Source: Aspidapion aeneum (taxonomy: Eukaryota; Arthropoda; Insecta; Coleoptera; Brentidae). Taken from it: a DNA stretch of 64,000 bases. This document shows, one piece after another, positions 56,041 to 64,000 of this stretch; position 1 is the first letter of the stretch; every line of letters begins with the position of its first letter. The notes under the pieces were generated by a model that worked only from the letters and a program-made list of their open reading frames with translations, searched no databases and was not told the DNA's origin. The position numbers were made by a program, and so were the translations under genes. Where the stretch lies: contig OY755039.1 in NCBI GenBank assembly GCA_963576565.1, forward strand, positions 141,305,369 through 141,369,368, in the 5' to 3' direction.

Positions 56041-59000
56041 ATGTCCGCGGCTAAGATTAAATCGTATAAGACCCTTCGCACAATGTGTCATAATCAAATG
56101 AAAGAATTAAAAACTTTTGCTGACTCGGCTTCTGATGCTGACGAGACGGCTAAACTTCAGTTTAAAATTATGTACGCTCAAATTGATCAAGTGGTTAACG
56201 ATTTTGCTAAATATCATCAAAATCTTATATCTTTAATGTCAGCGACCGACGATTTTGAAATTGATACCGAAGAAGGAGTGAGAAAAGACTTTGAATACTT
56301 ACGATCTTACAATTACGCTAAGTATACCGCGCTGTTTGAAAAGCCAACACTGAAGGTTGAAACCGACGCATCCTCTGCTTCGGGACTATCTAGTGGTAAT
56401 CGACCGCCAAACTTGACTAATTTGAAAGTTCCAAAATTTTCCGGCGATATTAGACAATTTAGAAATTTTATGGACATGTTTAATGCGCTAGTTGACAACA
56501 CAAATATTTCGAATATAGAGAAATTTAACCATCTTTTAAACTCCCTAGAGGGACCCCCGCTAGCACTGGTGCAATGCACACCTTTAGCCGCCGCTAATTA
56601 TTCAATTGCTCTCGAATCGCTAAAAAACCGCTACGATAACGAACGGCTTATTGCTTTTTCACATTTAAAAACAATGGATAATGTTCCTTACGTAACAAAT
56701 TCTAAAAATTCAAAACAATTGCGCACACTAGTTGACGTATATAGTGAAAATCTCTCCGCCCTTAAGGTACTTGGTTTTCCCACAGATGATTGGTCTTTTT
56801 TGCTATACTATAATTTCAGTAAACATTTAGATCAGGAGACCATGACGCGATTTGAACTTGAACTTAATGATCCATCTCAAGTTCCTACTTTTGACGATTT
56901 AAAGAATTTTGTACTAAAACGATGTAACGCTATAGAAGCGGTAGAATTTTCAACTAAAACTGATTTTTCTTCACCTTTAAAAACAGACACAAAAAATAGA
57001 TTTTCTTCTAATCAGTCAAAACCTAGACAAACTTCTGCATTTTTTGGTAATGCAAGTCGAAATAATAATACAAAGTTAAATAATTCAAATCAATCTTGTC
57101 TTTTATGTCAATCACGGGACCATAATATTTACAGATGCTTAGAATTTAAAAATAAAAATTCCTCTGAACGTTTTCAGTTAGCTAAAGACAACAACTGGTG
57201 TCCTAATTGTTTAAGTGGGCAACATAACCTAGCTTTATGTCAATCGCAGTCTGTTTGTCGTTACTGTCAATCTAATAGACATCACTCTCTTTTACATATT
57301 TTTAAAAATAACAACAATTACAGTCCACATACTTCTAACCGCACGAATCTTGAAAATAATTACAATTCTAATGTACGACCCCCCTTTTATAATTCGCAAT
57401 ACAATAACCCGCAAAGTTCTTCACAAAATAATTCGCCTGCTTTTAATGGTAATATCTCGCCTCAGCAAAATAATTCGCCAACCTCTCGCGCTTTTCAGCA
57501 ACCGCCACAAACAGGTATGGAAAATTTACCTCAAAATTCGCAAAATACCTTAAATTACTTCTCCAATTCGCACGCTCAGAATACAATTTTATCTACCGCT
57601 ATTATCGAGGTTATGGATTCTCGTGGCATTTTTCAAAAAGCTAGGGTTATTCTTGATTCTGGCTCAGAATGCAGTTACGTCTCTTTGAAGTTTTTCAAAA
57701 AACTTTCACTTCCACGCTATAGTTTATCCCTTTCTATTCAAGGATTAGGATCTATGAATGAAGTTACCTCTCAGGGAGGAGTAACTTGTATTATCAAACC
57801 GTATAATCAAACGGAACCACGCATGTCAGTCGACGCTGTGATCTTACCCAAGTTGTGTTCGGAAATTCCTAGCACTTATTTAGGTAATATAGATACTTCT
57901 GATTTTCAAAATGTACCCCTCGCGGACCCTACGTTCCAAGAACCCGCTAATATTGATTTTCTTTTGGGCGCTGATATTTTTCCCTATATTTTACGCGAAG
58001 GGCGCATTGATAATGGCCCCAACAAACCAATTCTTCTTAATAGTATTTTTGGCTATATTATTATGGGAAAAAATAAAAATAATAAAATTAAATCGCAATC
58101 ACATTCAACCGCTTTATTTTGCTCTGTAAATGAAACCGATTCACTATCGCTAGACCACGCTTTAAAACGCTTTTGGGAATTAGAAGAGCTACCTAAAGCA
58201 AATTTTTGCTCGCCCTCCGATATTCTTGCCGAGAAAAGCTTTGTTGAGACTCACTGTAGAGACGAAACAGGGCGATACATGGTAGAACTACCTTTCCAAG
58301 ATAATACGCCTCCGCAATTTGATTTTCATGCAACGCGCTCATTGGCTTTAAGAAGATTTTTTTCGCTTGAAAAACGCTTAATTTTAAATCCTAATATTTA
58401 TAAAAAATATTCAGATACTATTCAAGAATATATTAACAATGATTATCTTGAAATTATTCCTGACGAAGAAATAAATAAAAACTCTTTTTACTTACCCCAT
58501 CATTGCGTAGCCAAGGGTGACAATATTCGAATTGTTTTCGACGGATCGTCTCGTCCAAATCAAAATTCACCCTCGCTAAATGACACCCTTCTTACGGGGC
58601 CAAAACTTCAAAAAGAAGTTTTTGCTCTACTTCTCAGTTTTCGTATTTCTTCTGTGGTCTTTACTTGTGATCTTAAAAGCATGTTTACACAAGTTTTAAT
58701 TGCCCCTATTCATAGGGATTTTCAAAGAATAATATGGAGATTCACTCCCAACGAGCCCATAAAAGACATGCGTTTTAAACGGGTCACTTTTGGTCTGAGC
58801 TCTTCTCCATATCTCGCTAACCGCGTCATTGCTCAATTAGCACAGGATGAAGGAAACAAGTTTCCTCAAGCTCGTGAGGTACTCAAAACCTCAATTTACG
58901 TTGATGATTTAATTTGTAATGCAAATAACCTCTCAGAAGCTAGAAATTTACGCGATCAACTTATAGAACTATTGGGAAACGGTGGGTTCGAACTTAGAAA

Positions 59001-61443
59001 ATTTGCAAGCAACAATAAGTCATTTTTACAAGACCTTCCGGAGTCTTACTTGCACTCAAACTCGTTTAATTTCGATTCAGAATCTGAAACAATAAAAATT
59101 TTAGGCTTACAATGGATTCCTTGTAAAGATATTTTTACCTATCGCGTAGATCCATTGGAACGAGAATGTACAAAACGCACGATTCTGTCAGAAATTGCAA
59201 TATGCTTTGATCCACTAGGATGGCTCTCACCTCTGAGCCTGTTCTCCAAAGATCTATTACAGCTTCTGTGGAAACAAAAATATGACTGGGACCAGGAAGT
59301 TTCCCCCTTTATACGCCAACGTTGGTTAAAATATAAATCTGAGTTAGGCCTTATTCAAAACTTTTCTTTACCGCGACGTTTTATTATTGATAATTTTACA
59401 GAATATCAACTTCACGCTTTCTGTGATTCGTCAGAAAAAGCTTACGCTAGTATAGCGTATTTTCGCGTTTTACAAAATAATAAAATCTGCACTTTTCTCA
59501 TTGCTGCTAAAGCAAAAATCGCTCCGGTAAAAACAATTTCAATCCCGAGATTAGAGCTAGTAGCCGCTGTTTTACTGGTTGATCTTGTTTCCGCAATTTT
59601 AAAAATTCTAGGAGATAAAATTAAAATTTCTAAAATTTTCGCGTGGTCAGATTCCACAATCGCTCTTAGCTGGATTAAAAATCCCCCTTATAGATACAAA
59701 ACATTTGTCGCCAACCGGGTTGCGAAAATTCAAAATAAACTACCAGCTGCAATATGGCAGCATGTACGCACAAATGATAATCCCGCAGACTGTGCAACAA
59801 GAACTTTGTTGCCGTCAGAATTGTTAAATACGCCCCTTTGGTGGTGCGGTCCAGATTGGCTTTCAATGCCTGATGAGCATTGGCCACCAAGCATTTATTC
59901 TGAACCATTGGATTCGGACGAAGTTCTTGGTGAAGAAAGGAAAATAACTTTGGTCGCATTTACAGAAAACACGTTTTTTGATATTCTTTTAAACAAATAT
60001 TCTTCGCTTTCTAAAATTCAAAGGATAATCGCTATCTGGTATCGTTTTATCTGCTTTAAAAGAAATCTTGCTTATCGTACTGGACCCATAATCCTGTCAG
60101 AACTTAATCTCGCTCTTATTTTTCTGATCAGGCATGTTCAAACAGTCACATTTTCTCAAGAAATCTCAAATATTAATGCGAAAAAACGCATTTCAAAGCC
60201 TTTTAGAAAGTTAGACGCTTTTCTTGATAATAAAAATATATTGCGGGTTGGAGGTCGCCTCCGATATTCTGATCTTTCATATGACCAGAAACACCCGATT
60301 CTTTTACCACGACAACATAGATTAACTACGCTCCTCATTGAACACTATCATAAATCTTATTTGCACCCAGGTTTGCAAACTTTACAGTTCTTAATTTTTC
60401 AAAATTTCTGGATATTATCTCCTAAGCGGGCGATAAGAACCGTTATCGCTAACTGTAAAAATTGTTGGCGACTTAATCCGAAACCTTTTGAACCAAAAAT
60501 GGGAAACTTACCCAAATTACGCATATCTGCTGTCAAAAGTTTTACCGTAGTCGGTTGTGACTATGCGGGTCCAATATCCATATCATTAAGCAGAAAAGTT
60601 CGCGGAAATAAAACGCTTAAGGCTTGGATCTACATATTCGTTTGCTTCTCTACCAAGGCTCTTCATATCGAATTAGTTTCGGATTATTCTAGCGAAGCTT
60701 TTCTGTGTGCTTTAAGGCGTTTTATGGCACGTCGAGGAAGGGTCTCAAAAATAATATCAGACCAAGGAACTACGTTTAAGGGTGCAAATAAGGAATTACA
60801 GATAATATTTAAACAAGCGGCAGCCGCGGAATCCATTGAGTGGTTTTTTCACCCCCCAGGGGCGCCACACTTTTCTGGATTAGCAGAAAGTGGAGTAAAG
60901 GCGGTAAAAACGCATTTGTATCGCGTTATCGGAAGCCAGATTTTAACGTACGAAGAGCTTTATACGGTCTTAGTACAAGTGGAAGCGCTATTAAATTCTA
61001 GACCATTGTCTCCTTTATCTAGCGACCCCAATGATTTGTCTGCGTTGACACCAAATCATTTTTTGACTCTAGAACCTGTTTGTAGTTTACCCGATCCTGA
61101 TGTAACCAGTATCAAACTAAACCGCCTCTCTAGATGGCAGATGATCCAAAGATTACATCAGGATTTTTGGGCGCGTTATTCTAAGGAATATTTACATACA
61201 CTGCAGCAGCGGTCCAAGTGGCTGGAACCCACTTGTCCCGCCCCTGCTATAGGTACTATGGTACACATAAAGTCGGATAATTTACCACCGACAAAATGGT
61301 CGCTTGGTAGAATTATTGCCCTTCACCCAGGTGAAGATCAAATCTCACGTGTTGCCACTGTGCGCACTGTCTCAGGAATATTTCAAAGACCTCTGGTAAA
61401 GCTATGTCCTTTACCGATGGACTTTGAACCTGAAAACATTTAA
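56041..61443 (+). CDS. BEL/Pao gag-pol polyprotein, intact
   Basis: 1,800 codons from ATG to TAA without a break. In order: a gag-like region with LKVPKFSGDIRQFRNFMDMF (about residues 128-147); zinc knuckles at C353-C356-H361-C366, C387-C390-H395-C400 and C406-C409-H414-H419; aspartic protease with VILDSGSE (Asp539). Reverse transcriptase follows with IVFDGSSRP near 831, Asp877 and YVDD at 953-956; then RNase H with Asp1129, Glu1172, Asp1204 and Asp1250. The integrase zinc site uses H1437, H1442, C1472 and C1475, and its core has Asp1507, Asp1574 and Glu1616. This is the protease-RT-RNase H-integrase order of BEL/Pao, with all catalytic residues present. No envelope-like frame follows. The ATG follows an ~890-base leader and is the first in this frame after it. 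Confidence 0.97.
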   Translation: MSAAKIKSYKTLRTMCHNQMKELKTFADSASDADETAKLQFKIMYAQIDQVVNDFAKYHQNLISLMSATDDFEIDTEEGVRKDFEYLRSYNYAKYTALFEKPTLKVETDASSASGLSSGNRPPNLTNLKVPKFSGDIRQFRNFMDMFNALVDNTNISNIEKFNHLLNSLEGPPLALVQCTPLAAANYSIALESLKNRYDNERLIAFSHLKTMDNVPYVTNSKNSKQLRTLVDVYSENLSALKVLGFPTDDWSFLLYYNFSKHLDQETMTRFELELNDPSQVPTFDDLKNFVLKRCNAIEAVEFSTKTDFSSPLKTDTKNRFSSNQSKPRQTSAFFGNASRNNNTKLNNSNQSCLLCQSRDHNIYRCLEFKNKNSSERFQLAKDNNWCPNCLSGQHNLALCQSQSVCRYCQSNRHHSLLHIFKNNNNYSPHTSNRTNLENNYNSNVRPPFYNSQYNNPQSSSQNNSPAFNGNISPQQNNSPTSRAFQQPPQTGMENLPQNSQNTLNYFSNSHAQNTILSTAIIEVMDSRGIFQKARVILDSGSECSYVSLKFFKKLSLPRYSLSLSIQGLGSMNEVTSQGGVTCIIKPYNQTEPRMSVDAVILPKLCSEIPSTYLGNIDTSDFQNVPLADPTFQEPANIDFLLGADIFPYILREGRIDNGPNKPILLNSIFGYIIMGKNKNNKIKSQSHSTALFCSVNETDSLSLDHALKRFWELEELPKANFCSPSDILAEKSFVETHCRDETGRYMVELPFQDNTPPQFDFHATRSLALRRFFSLEKRLILNPNIYKKYSDTIQEYINNDYLEIIPDEEINKNSFYLPHHCVAKGDNIRIVFDGSSRPNQNSPSLNDTLLTGPKLQKEVFALLLSFRISSVVFTCDLKSMFTQVLIAPIHRDFQRIIWRFTPNEPIKDMRFKRVTFGLSSSPYLANRVIAQLAQDEGNKFPQAREVLKTSIYVDDLICNANNLSEARNLRDQLIELLGNGGFELRKFASNNKSFLQDLPESYLHSNSFNFDSESETIKILGLQWIPCKDIFTYRVDPLERECTKRTILSEIAICFDPLGWLSPLSLFSKDLLQLLWKQKYDWDQEVSPFIRQRWLKYKSELGLIQNFSLPRRFIIDNFTEYQLHAFCDSSEKAYASIAYFRVLQNNKICTFLIAAKAKIAPVKTISIPRLELVAAVLLVDLVSAILKILGDKIKISKIFAWSDSTIALSWIKNPPYRYKTFVANRVAKIQNKLPAAIWQHVRTNDNPADCATRTLLPSELLNTPLWWCGPDWLSMPDEHWPPSIYSEPLDSDEVLGEERKITLVAFTENTFFDILLNKYSSLSKIQRIIAIWYRFICFKRNLAYRTGPIILSELNLALIFLIRHVQTVTFSQEISNINAKKRISKPFRKLDAFLDNKNILRVGGRLRYSDLSYDQKHPILLPRQHRLTTLLIEHYHKSYLHPGLQTLQFLIFQNFWILSPKRAIRTVIANCKNCWRLNPKPFEPKMGNLPKLRISAVKSFTVVGCDYAGPISISLSRKVRGNKTLKAWIYIFVCFSTKALHIELVSDYSSEAFLCALRRFMARRGRVSKIISDQGTTFKGANKELQIIFKQAAAAESIEWFFHPPGAPHFSGLAESGVKAVKTHLYRVIGSQILTYEELYTVLVQVEALLNSRPLSPLSSDPNDLSALTPNHFLTLEPVCSLPDPDVTSIKLNRLSRWQMIQRLHQDFWARYSKEYLHTLQQRSKWLEPTCPAPAIGTMVHIKSDNLPPTKWSLGRIIALHPGEDQISRVATVRTVSGIFQRPLVKLCPLPMDFEPENI

Positions 61444-61465
61444 AAATTACATCAATGTAATTTTT
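61442..61465 (+). other. Hairpin directly after the BEL stop codon
   Basis: AAAAATTACAT and ATGTAATTTTT form an 11-bp perfect stem with a 2-base loop, overlapping the stop codon and touching the polypurine tract. Role unknown. Confidence 0.6.
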
Positions 61466-61477
61466 AGGCGGGCAGAA
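61466..61477 (+). other. BEL polypurine tract
   Basis: AGGCGGGCAGAA lies immediately before the 3' LTR start TGTCC, where plus-strand priming is expected. Confidence 0.75.
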
Positions 61478-61897
61478 TGTCCAAAATTCACTCGCCTTTG
61501 TAAATATACTTTTGGGTATAAGAATTTTGTTTTATTTTAATATTTTTCTCGCGTTTATACGTTCGTATTTGTCTTTAAGAATTTTGGCGAATGCGATTGA
61601 AAACTTTATTTTATTTTACTTTCTGAGCATGTTCAATTGCATCTTCGCGCACTCAACCAGTTGAATTTGTACATTGGGGGTGTGCGCGCTTCGATATATG
61701 ACAATTGCTGTCGAAAAATCACTTCTGTGTGAAAGACGTCACGAACAACACGCTGCAAAAACAGGGGTAAGTGCATCTTCAACTGTTCGTAATTATTTTC
61801 AGTTCAGATTTCATAATTAATTAAATTATTCGCAGGTGATTGGTAAACTAATTTTATGAACCAGCAATCTAATTAATTTTTCGCTTTATACCAATCA
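61478..61897 (+). repeat. BEL 3' LTR
   Basis: 420 bases, TGTCC...ATCA. It contains the 31 bases missing from the 5' LTR. Confidence 0.95.
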
Positions 61898-61989
61898 CTT
61901 TCAAAATTGGACATATCAAACCTAAGCTTTTAGTTTTTTAATTTTTCTTTGACTGTCATCATCTTTAAGTTCTTATTCAAAGATTTATT

Positions 61990-62650
61990 AGCAGACACTA
62001 AATCATTGTGCGTTTTAATAAAATTATTTAAAAAAACTTTACATGCCCTTAAACTAAATTTTCAAGCTTTGACAATAGTTTTTTTCCACAAAAACATTGC
62101 TAGAGTTATCTGAAGAAAAATTTTCAATATAAAACATTTCACAATAATTTATTAAAAAGAAACAAGTGATTTTGTGAATAAGTGAGATGGTTTAATGTAG
62201 TGGTCGTCAATAATTTTTTGAAAAATTACCCAGCACAAAGTTTAATATCTATTTCAATAAAGTGTAAGTTAACTCATGTTCTTCTAAAAGCTGTATCTTA
62301 CTTTTTAAATATTTCACACTACCAGAGAGATTACTATCTGTTAACAATATTTTACAAATCAGTTTTTTAATATTGCGAGGGTGCGGAAGACATATTACCT
62401 TAGAATTGTAAATTGACGTGTATGCACTGGATAACTGGATAAACAAAGATGAAGCCAACATTAAAGTGTATCCACCATATCTTCGATTCTCAGGTTACCT
62501 TTTCAAGAGACCTAATTGTTCAATAAGAAATGACAACTGAACACATTTTTCACTGTCACTATCGAAAATGTCACTAAGGATGTCTATTACTTGATCAATC
62601 TTATCCAAGATCTTATCTTTTATCACTTCTTTCCCGTTTGCAACATATTA
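61990..62650 (-). pseudogene. P/THAP9-like transposase remnant, copy 2
   Basis: Same remnant as 42288-43230, on the minus strand: MLASSLFIQLSSAYTSIYNS, VICLPHPRNIKKLI and VKYLKSKIQLLEEHEL, but here a short deletion near 62272 removes the codons after HEL and ends the frame. Other parts of the gene also carry stops. Non-functional. Confidence 0.65.
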
Positions 62651-62996
62651 GGTTTCAGTTTTATAGTTGGACCGACAAGGAACAACACTAATTACACGGT
62701 CGCGGCATTGTTTATCTTATAGGTATTTTCTTTATAATTTACTCATTAGCCATTAATTATTTTAACGCAGCCCACTACAGTCTTTTTCGTGGGCTGTGTT
62801 ATTTTAATAACTTTGATAAAATTTACATAAAATTCGTGCCCGAATTAAAAAAAAATCGACGTAAACAAACATATCAAAACTGAACACACACATGTTTTAT
62901 AATGACAGCGGGCCGTGAGGCGTTTTTTTGTGGGACTCCTACGGTCACGTGATATTTCCGCGCCCGGGCCGGTCTTTCTGTAGGCTGCGGCTCAGC

Positions 62997-63480
62997 TCAG
63001 CGTGTCTAGAAGTGGGCAATGTTACTTTTACATAACTTTACATTTATTGGGAAGGGAAGTAAATTAGAATTTTGGGGTGTTTTAATGTTTTCCTATAGTT
63101 TTATCATAGTTCCTATCAGTCTGCCAAAGCTCAGCTCTCTAGAATTTCTGGAAGTGGGCAATGTTACTTTTACATAACTTTACATGTGACTTAGAATTTT
63201 GGGGTTTTTTGATTTTTTCCAGGGGTTTGGTCATAATTTCTATCCGTATGCCAAATTTCAGCTTTGTAGCATATCTGGAAGTACAATAGAATTTTGATAA
63301 TCTATACATGAGTGAGTGAGTCAGTGAGTGAGTGGCAATTTCGACGTTTTTTGAAATTTCGTAACTACTTTACTACTTTATGGAAGTCTATGAAACTTGG
63401 AGGGGTTGTTAACTCTATGAAGATCTACGACTGTGCAAAATGAGATTTGTAGCTCATTCCGAAGTATAGTTTTAGAGAGG
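62997..63480. repeat. ~125-bp tandem units and (GTGA)n
   Basis: Two to three units share TTTATCATAGTTCCTATC, GCCAAAGCTCAGC and GAAGTGGGCAATGTTACTTT; the left part of this array lies at 54400-54448. A GAGTGAGTGAGTCAGTGAG run is at 63308-63334, followed by a TTACTACTTTATGGAAGTC block typical of dispersed insect repeats. Confidence 0.6.
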
Positions 63481-64000
63481 TCAAATATGGTCTGAAATGT
63501 TTCAAGAAAAGATGGTTTCAAGGTGCCCTATGTTTCAACCTGCCCCATTTTCTCCTATTGAAATTTTTAATAATTACAGACTTGATCTGACCAAAAATTT
63601 TTCAGCTAGCATAATATGAAAACAAACTGATTAAATGCAGCAAGATTCTTACTTTCTCATTGAACGCATCATTGCTTTCCTTTTTTAAAAACCGTGTTTT
63701 AAATTTTAAAACATTTGTGTTAATTTCTTAAGTTGTTTTCACAATACAAAGTAAATTACTTATTTTACACTAGTTAAATGACAAAATATTTCATGATAGT
63801 CATACAGGAAATTCTTTGTTCTTTTACAAAAGTTTTAAAACCCATTTTATATCTAAGTTGACTAAGAAAAGTCACATAAGTACTTACCTAATTTGTAATT
63901 TTGTTTTTATTATAAATTCTCGTGGGAATCTAACATAACTGGGTAACAGTAGATTGCTTTTAGACAAATAGTAGTTCAAGTCTTTTTCTCTCTTGAGCCT
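63481..64000. other. AT-rich non-coding DNA
   Basis: Nothing recognised to the right edge. Confidence 0.35.

Larger units (their letters stand above)
54765..61897 (+). mobile_element. Complete BEL/Pao LTR retrotransposon
   Basis: Flanked by CTTTC (54760-54764 and 61898-61902), a 5-bp duplication. LTRs are 54765-55153 and 61478-61897. The element carries a PBS, an ~890-base leader, one gag-pol frame, a PPT and a 3' LTR. The paralogous P-like copy at 42140-43561 has the uninterrupted target ACAAGTCTTTCAAAATTGG. Apart from one 31-base indel the LTRs look identical by eye, and the frame is unbroken, so this is a recent and possibly still active copy. Confidence 0.97.
54449..62989 (-). mobile_element. 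P-element-like transposon, copy 2, interrupted by BEL
   Basis: Ends CGCAGCCAAAGATAAAGACC and CGCAGCCTACAGAAAGACC, flanked by GCTCAGC (54442-54448 and 62990-62996). Excluding the BEL and its target duplication it is about 1.4 kb, matching 42140-43561. The target lies in a short tandem repeat whose next unit (63113-63140) shows the empty site. Minus-strand transposase remnants lie at 54575-54764 and 61990-62650. Confidence 0.82.

Overview
This is a stretch of AT-rich animal nuclear DNA, most likely from an insect with a large, transposon-filled genome. A beetle-like genome is my best guess, but the species cannot be fixed from sequence alone. The only host gene I can name is the 3' end of POSH (SH3RF-type scaffold/E3 ligase): two spliced exons at 8515-8640 and 9664-9832 on the + strand, encoding a linker and the C-terminal SH3 domain. 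Bases 1-8514 would then be POSH intron. Nearly everything else is mobile or tandemly repeated DNA, mostly decayed, with one striking exception.

The exception is a complete BEL/Pao LTR retrotransposon at 54765-61897. It has 389- and 420-bp LTRs, a 5-bp target duplication (CTTTC), a primer-binding site, a polypurine tract and one uninterrupted 1,800-codon gag-pol frame. It sits inside a P-element-like transposon (54449-62989). A second copy of that transposon at 42140-43561 preserves the empty target site.

Layout. 1-8.5 kb: a LINE split by a 1.36-kb palindromic foldback element, a small foldback, a long-TIR element with 9-bp target duplication that hosts two other elements, and a Harbinger-like element. 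8.5-10.1 kb: POSH end, with a hAT MITE in the last intron. 10.5-18 kb: foldbacks, a 476-bp direct duplication, a degenerate ~185-bp tandem repeat, and a near-identical 1.5-kb tandem duplication. 18.4-24.6 kb: LINE fragments and a 2.5-kb TIR element. 24.7-26.8 kb: a pogo/CENP-B-type transposon with transposase head and tail but a LINE, itself carrying a hAT MITE, in the middle. 27-32 kb: a tandem array, a GC-rich island, an 83-copy perfect ATTTTTT array and a Tigger pseudogene. 32-36.6 kb: an array of ~200-255-bp units interrupted by three different insertions. 36.7-42 kb: LINE tail, MITEs and several ACAGGGTGTC-ended foldbacks. 42-54 kb: P-like, hAT, TA-target and other TIR elements. 54.4-63 kb: the BEL inside the P-like element. 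63-64 kb: short tandem units, then nothing recognised.

Many boundaries are supported by target-site duplications that can be read directly, and several by paralogous empty sites within the window. No tRNA, rRNA or CRISPR was seen. I see no convincing new multi-gene system. The most unusual material is the nested-insertion architecture, the recurring ACAGGGTGTC foldback family with mixed interiors, the subterminal repeat array of the pogo-like element, and the long perfect heptamer array.
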